Assembly: GCA_905250885.1 (NCBI GenBank)
Contig: CAJNOQ010000823.1
Location: 1-40,485 of the forward strand
Direction: 5' to 3'
Length of the DNA: 40,485 bases
DNA from: Didymodactylos carnosus
Lineage: Eukaryota; Rotifera; Eurotatoria; Philodinida; Philodinidae
Part shown: one piece after another, positions 8,629 to 20,122 of the stretch
Layout of the letters: each line of letters starts with the position of its first letter
Numbering within the stretch: position 1 is the first letter of the stretch
The notes under the pieces: model-generated
Seen by the model: only the letters and a program-made list of their open reading frames with translations
What the model was told of the DNA's origin: nothing
The model's database searches: none
Position numbers and translations under genes: made by a program

Positions 8629-10112
8629 TAGATAAAACGTAGATCCTGCTTGTAGGAAAAGGAATAAGTGTATTTATTTATAAGAAAACTTTCAACTTTT
8701 TCGGTTTCCAAAAACCTTTTAAGAGACTCTAAAATATGGAACGTATTTCTACTGGATTCTGTGATGGTTTTTAGCTATGAAAGCATTTATTCATCGAATT
8801 TGGATAAAAACTGGAAACTTGGAAAAAATACTTGTCCGTTTTTGGGAAAAAGATGTGTTTTCTAGAAAAAATGGAATTTCTCAGCAACGAAGCAAAGTAT
8901 CAAAAGAGTGATATATACTTTTGTTGCTGAAGATTCCACTTAGCTTTGAGAAAAGTTTCTTGAATTCTTTGACTTGACTGAACGGACTTGACAAGGTCTG
9001 ATTTGCCCAACTCTGTCTTTTCCTGTTATTTGTTAGTTAACTGCTATTTTTAGTAGTAAAAAAGGCTAGCAAGAAAGCGTCTAATTTTTTCATGGTCTAC
9101 TCGATTATTGACTGTTTAATTTTCATGAAAGCTAATGAGCGTTTAAAGCGTGGCAACATAAAATCTTGATGGAAAAATACAATATCATTCTTTATAGACC
9201 CCCTGAAATATCATCGCGTTTGAAAGGTTTTATTGGTTTAAAACAATTAGATACTTCTATGAGTATTTTAGAATAAAAATAAATCCTTAAAAATTCATAA
9301 CAATGCTGCTGAACTTTCCGGTAGTTACCTGTTAAGAAGATATATTACACATCTTAAGGCATGTTTTTCCACTCCATCGAAAATGGCTGTTAAAATAGTC
9401 AAACTTGATCTGTACTTTTTATTACATATTCTGAATCTATGAGAGAAACTGCACCTTGAAAAAAATTTTGATCGAGGTTGAACGTAAAGTTAAGGAGTTA
9501 TACGCATTTCAAAGCCTACTTCTGTCGAAAAACTGTGTAAAAGCCACTTCTTCATTGTTTTACCTATAACTCGGTCATTTGTTATCCGACATTTTTGAAC
9601 GACGTCTCACTAGAAAGAACATCTAAAAGTGAATCATAAAATGCCTGTTTCGAATTTTTTTGTCACAAGCCGGGCTTCTTAGAAAACCGTTCAATGTTGC
9701 ATAATTTCCGCGTATTTATGTAGGCATACTTCCTCTTTTCTATGAAGGATGACTCTCTCTGTCACGAATGAGAGATTTTCATCTCTTCTATTAAAAAGAT
9801 TTTAAGAAATTGTTGTTGTCATCACCATACCTCAAGGGGGAGAAAACTGATTTGAGTCAATCCAAATCAATTCAAATCTTCAAAATCCTCAAATCAGCTT
9901 TCTCCCTCTTGCCATGCCTACATTATGGCACCAAGGTCGAAGTTTCTTTCATTCAAATAGAGAAATTACGTTCAAGTGTCACTCCGATAATTCACATTAT
10001 ACGGAGGGTTCACATTCAACAAATTCTGGCAGAGAATGTCTACTTATGCCATAGAGGGCACCCCTCCTCCTTGTCGTGTCGTTCGACTATAAGCTTATGA
10101 CATCTCTGTTGC
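8629..10112. other. Gene-free stretch
   Basis: Unique-looking A+T-rich sequence. A weak inverted repeat near 8878-8945 (CTCAGCAAC / GTTGCTGAAG) is the only structure I see. The longest open frames show no domain or usable start context. Confidence 0.45.
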
Positions 10113-10555
10113 TCTTTGTGAAATGTTTCTGCTCGGCACAAAAATGTTCCATCTTATGATATTGAACATTTCTGTCAGCATGTCTTCCTCCCTCACTGAC
10201 AAATCATTTGAACAAATATCCCAGGAAACCACCTGATGAGGCCCTTAAGCAAGGGCAAAACGTGTCGTGGAATGCTTCTCAAAAGGAAAAGCAAGAAAAA
10301 ATTATTTGTTCTTTAAAACAGACTTTTTCAAGAAGCTATTGATCGATAATAAATAAGTCAGAAATAAAAAGCGACCAGTTAGAGCTCAGCGACTTACCAG
10401 CACACATCATCACACCCTCACCCAACATTAATCCCGAGCGCCAAAAATTGAAGGCTTGGTGTATTCGTTGGTGAGTGAGGAAGACATACTGACAAAAATG
10501 TTCAGTGTCATAAGATGCGACATTTTTGTGCCGAGTAGAAACATTTGACAAAGAA
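10113..10555. mobile_element. Foldback element with a hammerhead-like motif in its loop
   Basis: Arms 10113-10204 and 10466-10555 are inverted copies with about 85-90% identity by eye, sharing AAATGTTTCT, GCTCGGCACAAAAATGT and GTATGTCTTCCTC. The 260-bp loop holds the ribozyme-like motif at 10229-10270. There is no ORF with a recognisable product. Confidence 0.7.
10229..10270 (+). ncRNA. Degenerate hammerhead-ribozyme-like motif
   Basis: The order is CCAC (stem I strand), CTGATGAG, a hairpin GCCCTT-AAGC-AAGGGC (stem II, 6 bp), AAAAC, a tiny ACGTGT stem III, GTC, and GTGG (stem I partner). This matches the layout of small-stem-III hammerheads found in retroelements such as Penelope-like elements. 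The invariant GAAA has become AAAA, losing G12, so self-cleavage is doubtful. It could be a decayed copy or a chance match. Confidence 0.4.
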
Positions 10556-10693
10556 AAACCTGTCTTAAGGGTTCGTCCCCCTCTTTTTTGACCCTCTTGT
10601 AAACCGGGGATGCCGATGTCGCATCGAGGTGAATTTTATGACCGAGATAGAACATCGAAAAAGAAAATCGGTGTATTTTTGTACAGAGTTCAG

Positions 10694-10960
10694 CTAGATT
10701 ACTAGATTTTTACTCGATTGCAACTACTGTGTAACGACAATGGAAATCGAGTAATCGGGCGATTACTAGATTTTTTCTAGTTGCAACTATCGATTTATCG
10801 CCCGATAATCGATCGATTTAAGTATTACTAGATGCACCTGCAGACGCATCTAGTTAAAAGTCCCTTTTCCAACTAGTAATCTAGATGGCAACTAGTCGTA
10901 GATCGCCCGATTACAGACGAAATGTATCTAGATTTATCGCATAGGTGATATTTGCTTGGG
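10694..10960 (+). mobile_element. CCCAAGC-family miniature element, left-truncated copy
   Basis: Closely matches 25037-25300 in the same orientation, sharing blocks such as ATCGCCCGATAATCGATCGA and AAAAGTCCCTTTTCCAACTA, and ending in TGATATTTGCTTGGG. The first ~42 bp of the full element are missing. No right-hand TA is seen. Confidence 0.8.
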
Positions 10961-11306
10961 ACGTTGGAAAATGCAATAGGCAAGGTGTTCAGAGCTGAAG
11001 TTTCGTTTTCTGAGAAAAAAATTTCATTTCTTCATATTATAAAACAAAGAACTCTCCAAACCATAAATGAGTGCTTAGCTTCTGAGCTGCAGTTGATGTC
11101 AACATCAGAGAAAATGATGACCGTGTAAACACACGCGATTCTTTTGCTTTTCTTTTTCTTAGAGAGTGCTGAGTCAACTCCTCAAGCAAACCATCGAAGC
11201 GTGCCCCTATCCCATGTTTTTGTAGTTATTGCCAAAAAAAGAACAGCCATATGCGCTTATTTCTAAGCAATAATACTTTCATAAAAATCTTCTTCCAAAT
11301 AACAAA

Positions 11307-12067
11307 ATGCCACAAAACAAGAGAAATGCACTTGCAACGTTATTCTTAGTTGCCTGGAAACTTGGCGCGGGCATATTAATTGTTTTGGGAGGCATTCAAT
11401 TACATGCAATAAATCATTACACCCTAGAACTCTGTTCAGTTCAGTCGGCCACCGTTATAAACAGTAGGTCTACGTTTAAACTACCATTTATAGCTGTTTG
11501 GATTGTTACAGTTATTGCTGTTCAGAATAATTCCTATAATCCGAATAGTATCAACAGAACAATAATATTTTATGATAATACAGCTGCCAATTCAGATACA
11601 TATTCGTGGCAGAGAGTGAATACATATCAAGTACGTAGTATTTCTAGAGTGAATTACTGCCTTTAAAATTGCATTTTCACTATTAGGTCAATCATACATA
11701 TCCATGTTATATATATCTACCAATCTTAGCTAATTACACCACACAAATTCAATGGAAAAGACGCTCTAGATCGAAAGCAATTGGTTTCATAGTTGGTGGA
11801 ATATTCCTTTTAATTTTTGGACTTTGTATTAGTTGTTGTTGTTATTGTTATATGTCAAGTTGCAATGGTGATGACAGTGATCAAAGAGGAGATTCTTCTA
11901 ATAATCAACATACTAGATTATCAGAGACGCCAATGACAGTGAGATCAACTCGACCAACTGAAAGAGTTGTCGAGCCACCGCCGCCACCTCCATTTTCATC
12001 AGAAATGCCACCACCAAGATATAGTCAAGTTGTCTCACTTAGGACTGTCACATTAACGTTACGTTAG
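11307..12067 (+). CDS. Two-TM membrane protein with a PPxY tail, end rewritten by a hAT element
   Basis: Exons 11307-11630 and 11687-12067 (intron 56 bp, GTACGT...ATTAG) encode 234 residues. A hydrophobic segment lies at about residues 10-34, a weaker one at 58-72, and a strong one at 139-164 ending in CCCYC. Between them is a segment with N-glycosylation sites (NNS, NRT, NYT). The cytosolic tail has a six-proline run (205-210) and PPRY (217-220), a typical WW-domain ligand. Residues 109-160 (TYPCYIYLP, then a basic stretch and TM) faintly resemble DUF3592-type proteins, but this is weak. The last eight codons and the stop (12040-12067) come from the hAT insertion. Without it the frame would run to a TAA at 12489-12491, also eight codons further on. 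Confidence 0.85.
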
Positions 12068-12455
12068 AATTAACGTTAACGTACTTTACGTTTACGTTAA
12101 AATTAACGTTAACGTACTTTACGTTTACGTTAAAATTAACGTTAACGTACTTTACGTTTACGTTAGAATTAACGTTAACGTAAAATACGTTAACGTTAAA
12201 CGAAAATTAACGTTAATTAACGTTAAATCTGACAGCCCTATATGTGACTAAAGCTAGGACTGTCACATTAACTTTACGTTAAAATTAAGGTCAACGTACT
12301 TTACGTTTACGTTAAAATTAACGTTAACGTAGTTTACGTTTACGTTAAAATTAACGTTAACGTAGTTTACGTTTACGTTAAAATTAACGTTAACGTATTT
12401 TACGTTAACGTTAAACGAAAATTAACGTTAATTAACGTTAAATCTGACAGCCCTA
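12040..12455. mobile_element. hAT-type miniature element, tandem dimer
   Basis: Two 201-bp units in the same orientation (12040-12240 and 12255-12455) are separated by 14 bp. Each starts TAGGACTGTCACATTAA and ends CTGACAGCCCTA, with a core of AACGTTAACGTA-type repeats. The exact 8-bp target duplication GTCTCACT flanks the dimer (12032-12039, 12456-12463), so it inserted as one unit, into the coding sequence of the membrane-protein gene. Confidence 0.92.
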
Positions 12456-12599
12456 GTCTCACTTCCAACTTCAAATTCAGATAGATTGTAACCTCATGAG
12501 AGATCTTTTTAACTCGTATCACAAACTGAATTAGTCTTTTTTTGAAGCGTACTGCTCTATCTTTTTTTCTTTTACATCCTATGTTCTCGAAATTGCTTC

Positions 12600-14000
12600 G
12601 GTTTGGATGATTAATCGCGACTTCGACAATAAATCGCCGATTAATGGCGATTAATTGGTAATTTTTCCAGAAACCACGATTTATCACCATTATCAAAAAT
12701 ATCGCCAGTTAATCGCAATTAATCGGGGATTTTGTTATATTGACGTTAAATTACGGCTAAATCAGTTATTTACTTAACTTAATATTTTTCAACTCAGAGA
12801 AAGAGAAAATAGCTATTATGAGGGATTTGTTGAGCTCAGACCAATTTAATAATAGGTGTCGTATGCTATAGCATAGAAGTTTCAGCCTCGAGGCTGAAAC
12901 TTATACGATCATATTTTACTGGCTGATAAGTCAGCAAAAAAATCGCCAAACTGGTCGATTTTATCGCGATAAAGCGCACAATTAATCGGTCCGTAAATCG
13001 CGATAAAATCCTCGATTTTTTCGCGATTTTCATCACATGGAATATCATGCATGTCCGCTTTTTTTTGTCTGCTGGAACTTCTTCGAGTACTGAACGGTTT
13101 GTCCAGACGAGACTCTGTTACATTTTTGACACTTTTCTCTGCTTTTGCATACAATCTACAGTGCATACATTTTGCATTTTTCTCTGAAACTTAGCTTAGT
13201 TAGACCTTATTCTTCCACAGTCTTTTGTTTTCCAAAGGTTTTGTAGAGACCGAATCTGTAAGAAAATGCTTCAAAAAACAGTTTTTGAACGTTTCTTCGA
13301 CACCGTAAGAGAGTAGTCCTTACCTATTATATTTCGAACTTGTCAGTCGTATGATACAACTCGTCTCTACCCATGTCGTTAAAATCGAGCCATTCTGGAC
13401 GATTACTTGCAATTTGCAATAAAATCGCAAATTAATCGCAATTTTGACTATTAACATCCATAAATTGCGATATATCGACGATTTTTAACAACTGGTGTTT
13501 AATCCGCTTGCATGGAACATCGCCGATATATCGCGATTCTTAAAAACACCAAAATTATAATTAATTAGCGATCATGTTGATTTTTCATTTTTTTTAATAA
13601 TGGTCGATTAATCGTGAATCGTAATTAATTGTTGATTTTAAGCGATTATATAGTTTTCTGTTATTCACCGGTTTATTCTGCAGTAGAATAAGTATATAAG
13701 AAACACGATTTCAACGAGAAATGTTCTTCTATTCAGATTATCCTTTTAGTTTAGTTTAAAACGGAGTTACCAAGAGTGTTCTCTGTAGTTTCCTCAGAGC
13801 TGACTCATTGTTTTGGTTTAAGTCAGGTTTGTACCGAGAAGCCTAGTTAACTGTTAAATCAAAAACTCACCGAATAACTGCTATTAATCAGTGAAATCGC
13901 TAGAAACTAGCCGATCTATTGACGCTTAGGCGCACGATTAAGCGGTCGATGAATCGTTAAAAAATTGTTGATTTATGGTTGATTTTAACTACATGGGCAA
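12600..14000. repeat. Diverged array of TTAATCG / ATCGCGAT repeats
   Basis: ATTAATCGC, ATCGCGATAAA and related words recur at 12600-12730, 12918-13040, 13390-13530 and 13590-13990. The segments near 12918-13040 and 13876-13995 align as diverged direct copies (both include GCGCAC.ATTAA.CGGTC). No gene is visible, and open frames on the minus strand are repeat by-products. Confidence 0.6.
12877..12902. repeat. Perfect 26-bp palindrome
   Basis: AAGTTTCAGCCTC followed directly by its reverse complement. It sits inside the TTAATCG array, next to a second self-complementary word (ATGCTATAGCAT). Confidence 0.85.
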
Positions 14001-14039
14001 GCAAGTTTTTCTTTTTCTTGGTGTCACATCTCTTTTGTC

Positions 14040-15694
14040 TGCAAAAGAATCAAAGTGACTGTTGATAACAAATGAAACGATGGTACTTAGATCTAAATTA
14101 TCCAAGTTGTGCCTTCATTAAATCTTCTATGGGAGAAACGTAACTCTTGCAGTCATGTCAGGGAGTTTCAGAAAGTAACTTGAAGTCTCAGATCTATTTG
14201 TGTAATCACTAAATTTTGGCTGGAAAGTGATTTATCAATTAGGGATCTTCCCTCATTAGTGTATCCAATTTGTACTATATATTCATAGATAGTTCCGATA
14301 ATATTTATATTACTGATTCTGATAACAGTGAATAATGAAATATTCTCTCAATGTTACTGTAGACAACAGATAATTAACGACGATACTAGAGTAAAGCTTC
14401 AAATCAGCTAAGTTCAACAGAAAAAATGTATATCGATCAAGTTCAGTCATAGTCTGAATTTAATAAACCAAACCAAAGATAATCTGAATAGATCAGAGGC
14501 ATCATATTTAATGGGTAAGCCATTATTCATATTCGAAAGTCGCCAAAACTTTTCAGACAAAAGGAAAGATTTTCCTCGATTTCTGGAACCAATTTTTAAA
14601 CAATACAAATGATGCAGTATCGGAAATCAATTATGGGCATGCGTGACGAAGCTTTTCGGATCGCGGTTCCAGGTTAGAAGATTTTTAGCGCTAGAAAACG
14701 CTTTTTCAAAAAAACAATCTTAATTTTTCGGAAAAATTTGCCGTTTTTCTGTAGGACAGAAAAACGATCTTTAAAGTTTCATTCTTAAAGTTGAGTCTGA
14801 AATAAAATATTTATTTTTCTTTCAAACAAAATTTATCTGTGAACTATTGCCGATCTGAAACGAGAATGGTATGTTCATATGTTCTTTCTTTCTCTTCTGT
14901 TCTTGTAAGGTGCAGAACTTTATTTTCCGCTTTTTTGGCATAGTTGGATAGAGCACATCGAGTTGCATAGAAAAAGCTTAATCCCACAATTTTGGAACAC
15001 GTTTTTCAGTTAAAATAATTTTAAATATTGGAAAAATATGTGAAAATAAGCAAAATTTTGAATAAAACTCAACATTCAACCATTCATTCTATTTTTAAAA
15101 TTCCAAAACAATTTTTCTTACTCTTCGTCAAAAACTGGGTCTAGAAAACGGATTTTGGAAATTTTAAAACTCAAATTGACTCCGATAACAGTTGAAGATG
15201 AGCAGGATGATAAAAGGTCACCTGGCTAAGTTTTTCGTTTTTTTCAAAAATCCACAACCAAAATTTTCACTCAGACTCCAAATATTCCTCAAAACACTGA
15301 GATCCATGTCATTCGATCTAGTTTTTGATCCTGATTTAGAATATGACCTTGTTTTTCTCAAAATGTTGAATTTTGACAGAACAAGTTCGGACAACACAAA
15401 GAAAAACATTGCGTTTTTCAAGTTGTTCCCCCCTAATGTCCACGCTTATGAACATTCTATATTCTAGCACCTAGAAAAAGTTCATTTTATTTTAAGTATG
15501 AAATGGGCATAGTGAGCACTCGAAAGCTCCCCTGTATTAATCACCTTTCTTGGATATTCGAAAAAATCCCTTTTATTATTTTATGTGTTATACTTTTACA
15601 TTCTCATTTTTTTCTTTCTAGTCGTTCACTTTCTTATTGTATGTATATCGCGTGCATGTATTCTGTGTATATGTTTTTATCTAACCGCGCTATA
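14040..15694. other. Gene-free stretch
   Basis: A+T-rich sequence with poly-A/T runs. Overlapping open frames on both strands near 15192-15467 have no domain, no signal and no intron signals, so I do not call them genes. Confidence 0.45.
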
Positions 15695-15990
15695 TCCAAA
15701 GCAAATATCAACCAACTATGGGAAAAATCTAGATACATTTCGTCTGTAATCGGGCGATTCACGACTAGTTGTCATTCTAGATTACTGGTTGGAAAAGGGA
15801 CTTTTAAATAGATGCGCTTGCATGTATTCTAGCGGTAGTTAAATCCATCGATTATCGGGCGATAAATTGATAGCTGCAACTAGGAGAAATCTACCAATCG
15901 CCTGATTACTAGATTTCCCCTGTCGTTTCAAAATAGTTGCAATCGAGCAAAAATCTAGTAATCTAGATGAATTGGGCGATACTAGATTTC
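15695..15990 (-). mobile_element. CCCAAGC-family miniature element, inverted diverged copy
   Basis: Reads as the reverse complement of 24995-25300, with shared words ATCGGGCGATAAAT, TGGAAAAGGGACTTT and GCAAATATCA. The tips are eroded: the left one reads TCCAAAGC after a TA at 15693-15694. Confidence 0.75.
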
Positions 15991-16374
15991 TTTTATAATT
16001 GGCGTGTCAATCTTTCTCTTTCTTTAACTATACATCAGTGTACATTAGCAAACTTTTCAAAATGATCTCATGGGTTCTTCCTCTTTCTTTTTATTGTGTT
16101 CATATGTCTTTTATCCAATATTTTTTTTCTTCTTCTCTTCATTGCATAGTACAATAAAATAAAGCTTATACCAAATTCTAAAAGTGATACTTTAATCATT
16201 TCTAATACACCATCACATCATGCTGCTTCCTCTCATTCTCTTTGCCCTTGTTCGACACTTTCGAAACGAATTAATATATCCGGAACTATTTTACAAAACA
16301 AATAACAAGAAATTCTCTATAGATTTTATGGAGTAGAATTGCATATATTTTTCAGTCATTTCCTATGAGCATGT

Positions 16375-16629
16375 TTACACTTTTGTACCGTATCGCATTC
16401 GATCACGCCCGTCGATTCATTTAAATCATTGACACATGGCGAATTGTTTACTTTACTTTACGAGCGAAACATAAGCAGTCGTACACTTTTGAAAAGCTGG
16501 ACTTCTCTGGATAAGATCGAAGATTACAAAATATACACGTACCGCCAGATGAATGAAACAATCGTCAATCTTTTTGATGAACAGCGCTTTTATGAATGTG
16601 AATATCCATTATTCGGTAGCAACTTTTGA
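16375..16629 (+). pseudogene. Possible gene fragment of unknown family
   Basis: A stop-free stretch encodes a protein-like sequence with motifs such as LLKSWTSLDKIEDYKIYTY and RQMNETIVNLFDE, balanced in composition and unlike the low-complexity frames around it. It ends at a TGA at 16627-16629. No ATG in suitable context opens it, and no convincing acceptor joins it in frame. It could be a last exon or a decayed gene piece. I do not recognise the family. Confidence 0.3.
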
Positions 16630-16888
16630 GAATAAGGAATTCGAACCTCAAACCACATAATTTGATAAACTAATTTCAATTTTGATTTCCTCATTTACCA
16701 TAGCCTTTATTTAGGTATTATTCAAAAAATTCAAAAAACGAGAAATTGTTCGTTATAGTTGAATTAGTTTATGTCTTTAAGGTTAAAAGAGTCCAACGTA
16801 TTTCTAAAATATATATGCGTTGCATAAGTCCATAGTACTTCACCCGACGGCTGGGTCAACAATCATGAGTCACACTTGATTAAGCATC

Positions 16889-17295
16889 TTACCATTCGCC
16901 GTCATACCTGTCCCCATTCGCACATGTGTAGATTCCTCCACCATGCTTTTTATCATCTTTGTACTCGCCGAGATACATGTTCCCACAAGCCAATGTGCGA
17001 ATTCTTCGACCGTGCATCTTACTATCTTGCCGTTCGCCATCATACCTGTCTCCATCTGCGTAAGTGTAAATCCCTCGGTCGTACATGTTACCATCTTTGT
17101 ACTCATATTTGTGTCCATTGGCCCATGTGCAAATTCCTCGATCTTGCTTCTTACCATCTTTGTACACCGGTGGCAGTTTCTTGTTCTTTGGATCAATGTC
17201 ACAGTATCGAACACTCGTATCTTGAAGAAAAGAAGAACGAAGAGCAGTATCACATTGAAATAGAGATGGAAGAGTGTGTATGAAGGCAGCATCAA
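16889..17295 (-). pseudogene. MORN-repeat protein gene, frameshifted
   Basis: On the minus strand, 17167-16889 encodes about four MORN repeats of 23 residues (for example YKDDKKHGGGIYTCANGD, RYDGEW). MORN repeats bind membranes or partners in many eukaryotic proteins. Some repeats have lost the usual Y-x-G-E-W start. The coding ends at GAATG|GTAAGA, which may be a splice donor. Upstream in another frame, an ATG at 17295 opens a membrane-anchor-like segment (MMLPSYTLFHLYFNVILLF). A one-base frame change near 17225 would be needed to connect it to the MORN frame. The gene is therefore broken, or the sequence has an error there. Plus-strand open frames here are shadows. Confidence 0.6.
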
Positions 17296-17889
17296 GTAGA
17301 AAGCCTAGTGAAATTATCGTCTGTTCTTCATGTCAATGACTGATGGAAAACAAAGCAATAACAGGCAATAGATAAGACGCCAATGACTGTCAGACTCAAT
17401 CACTTTGTGTTTTAACAGTACATAGAGAGAGAGTGTTTCGCATTATTTTCACTTCGTAACTACCTGAAAATAGACATTTCATGTGACAGAACGAAACGGA
17501 AAATGTCACAGAAGTTTCATTCCTGAAGAGTGAAATGCATTTCTTTCTCAGATTGATGCTGAAATTATTTCTTTGTTAACAAAGAAGAAACCGACTATTT
17601 ACAGAGTGGATTTGATGAAACAATACTGTAGCGGCTAGAGCTGAGCTGAGTAGAGGAAATGTCAGGTTTTGATGTGATATTCTAGAGTGCTGGAAAATCA
17701 GAAAAATTGTTTTTTTCACATGTCCCTGCAACTATTTATCACCTTTTTCTATGAAACTAAAGAAGATATGTAATCATTCATGCATCATTCGATGAATCTT
17801 GAAAAGCTCTACAATACGTGTTAATAGGAAACTTAACAAGGCCTTGTAGCGGCCTTTGTGAATCAAAAACTTCGTCGCTTAAACCTTGT
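17296..17889. other. Gene-free stretch
   Basis: No credible coding sequence. Only small self-complementary words are visible, such as TTTCTTTGTTAACAAAGAA near 17570. Confidence 0.45.
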
Positions 17890-18569
17890 TAAAGTATTGG
17901 GGATGTAAGTGGCATGGAGTACAGAGAAAAAGCACGTTCCTATTAATATTACTTCTAATTAAGTATTAATTGAGATTAAAAATATTAGTTTTAAGTTATA
18001 AAGCACAGACTATAATTCATTGTTTAAATGATAATATGTATAACGCAACAAATGGTACATACATGGAGTTGCAGCTTTATGGGCATTTTTACTGAATAAT
18101 GAGTAACTGTCTAATTCGAGTTCGAACATAACTACGACTTTACAAACAATTTTCTGCGGAACTTTCCAGGAAAGAAAAATTTTGTCGAACAATGAATTAG
18201 TAGTGTTTATCGTTATGAACAGTTGGAAGAGGGCAGGTATGAAATTTCCGTTATTGTCACATGTTTCAAATCAAACCTATTATGAACATCTGTTCGGATA
18301 CAAATCATTTATTGTGTAAACTCATTTTTAAACTAATTTGAAGTACACAGGTTGTCCTGTGTATTGATCAATTTTTTGAAAAATGGTCTCGATATTATAA
18401 TTACATCTACTGCTTATCCATGTATGTACTATTTTGTTGCGTCATTCATATTATCATTTCAACAATGGATTATAGTCTATGATCTTAGTTAATACTAAAT
18501 TAGAAGTAATATTAATACGAACATGCTTTTTCTCTGTACTCCATGCCACTTACACCACAGATACTTTAT
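17890..18569. mobile_element. Foldback element with ~170-bp arms
   Basis: Arms 17890-18066 and 18417-18569 are inverted copies (GTAAGTGGCATGGAGTACAG, then GAAAAAGCA...ATTAATATTACTTCTAA). The left arm carries an extra ~20 bp. The 350-bp loop has no ORF of note. The target duplication is unresolved. Confidence 0.75.
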
Positions 18570-18589
18570 CTGTGATATAAATTCGAGCT

Positions 18590-18676
18590 AAGTAATCTAG
18601 ATGACAACTCGTCGTGAATCGCCCGATCACAGACAAAATGTATCTAGATTTTCCCCATAGTTGATATTTGCTTGGG
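18590..18676 (+). mobile_element. Solo right end of the CCCAAGC-family element
   Basis: Matches the last ~87 bp of 24995-25300 (AGTAATCTAGATG, then CGCCCGAT.ACAGAC, ending GATATTTGCTTGGG). The rest of the element is missing. Confidence 0.75.
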
Positions 18677-18943
18677 AGGGCTGCGATGATGCTTTTATCT
18701 CCCCAAAAAGCTTAATTTTTTTCTATAATAAGGACTAAAATAGAACGGTTGAACTTGTTTGCTAGGAAATTTGAAAATATTTCTGTACGACTAAGCGACA
18801 TCTTAAAATCTCGTAGAAAAAATTAAAATTTCTGTAAAATGTGTACTATCTTAATTTTTTCTATGAATATTTTATATTATCTCGGATTTTATCCTGCCGT
18901 GACATACGTTAAAATCAAACTTTTCTGTTTTTTTTCTTTCAGT

Positions 18944-19322
18944 GGCTTTTTCATGATTGGGGTGCAAATGCACTTAATAGTTTTGTAAATGAAGTAAAGC
19001 ACTTATCTGTAGTAGTTAAAAAGGAATACCTGACTTCTGTTGACTCGTCTGCCGTAAGTTAACCTTTTACCCACGCTTGATCACTGGAGTGATCATTTGT
19101 AGATCGATTGGAAAAGATTAAGGAAGCATGGAATTCAAAAACTTTCAAAATAGTTTTTGTAGTAAACTTCATGAACTATCTATAGATAAAAAAAATACTT
19201 CGTCTCCGAAATATGAACCTTACAAAGTCAATAATTTGGGGAAACTAGTTGGACCCCCATTAACGGAACGAAGGGAAATGGCGAACATCGTGAATATGTT
19301 CTTTGTAAACCTTATCATATGA
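18944..19322 (+). other. Candidate exons of an unidentified gene
   Basis: After a good acceptor (TTTTTTTTCTTTCAG) a stop-free 108-bp segment (WLFHDWGANALNSFVNEVK...) ends at a strong donor, GCC|GTAAGT, near 19050. A further open segment runs from 19128 to 19322 and includes KLVGPPLTERREMANIVNMF. I could not join the two in frame with the acceptor at about 19100 without meeting a stop. They may be remnants, or another acceptor is used. No family is recognised. Confidence 0.3.
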
Positions 19323-20122
19323 GAAGCTGAAATAATATTTACCATGGACTTAATGCCTTCAATGGTTATTTTATTACTTAACGAAAAACAGGTGTTTGTT
19401 TTAAATATGTGCCAAAAATGTATGTGTTGTTTTAAAATAGTTTTCATGTGTTAAGCCCTTTTTCATTCATATGAGTCGAATAAAATGGAATAGATTTCGC
19501 TTTTGTCCATTCAACACCGTCATAAAAGAGAGAAAAAGTAGGATTTTTCAAGTTGTTCAACCTCCCTCCTTTATCCCATAGTCACTGGAGTAACCAAACT
19601 ACCCTGCACAAACGAGAGGGCGCTCGATCGATCTGCTCATACCATTGGCATATGGGTGGGACTAGTACTTTATTCACGTGGTTGTTTTATCACTAGCTTT
19701 TCTGGGACCGCTATAGGAGGTAAAGGATTAAGAACTCTTTCATTCATATCCAGGATCACATGGCAATGCAGAAATAGATATTTATACATAATACAATCAA
19801 AATGGAGAGGAGCAAAAATACACACGCACACAACTGAACAAAACTAAATTATCTTGATAAGAAAAACAATAAACCTAGTTGGATTTGATAATCATATGCA
19901 TATAATAAATACACACGAAAATAATGACGTATAGTTAAACGTTTCTTCAAAATTAATGAAGGACATAGATCTTTTCTTTTCTAAGAAAACAATAAAGCTG
20001 TTGAACACTTCTATCAGCTTGTATTCTTCTTCAAAAGAATTATTTTAAGACTACTTTTATTTTCCAAAGGAGAAACTGAAGAACGCTAATGAGCAGTTAA
20101 AGGTTTCTATTAACATTTCTAG
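19323..20122. other. Gene-free stretch
   Basis: A+T-rich sequence, with no supported gene and no repeat matched elsewhere in the window. Confidence 0.4.

Noticed and set aside
15192-15467. 91-codon ORF with a mirrored minus-strand ORF
   Set aside because: Low-complexity Phe/Lys content from A/T runs, with no conserved motif or intron signals.
16640-16660. TTCGAACCTC as a tRNA T-arm
   Set aside because: No matching acceptor, D-arm or anticodon arm could be built around it on either strand.
16876-17283. Histidine- and cysteine-rich plus-strand ORF resembling zinc fingers
   Set aside because: It is the shadow of the MORN repeats on the opposite strand. The regular spacing comes from the 69-bp repeat period.
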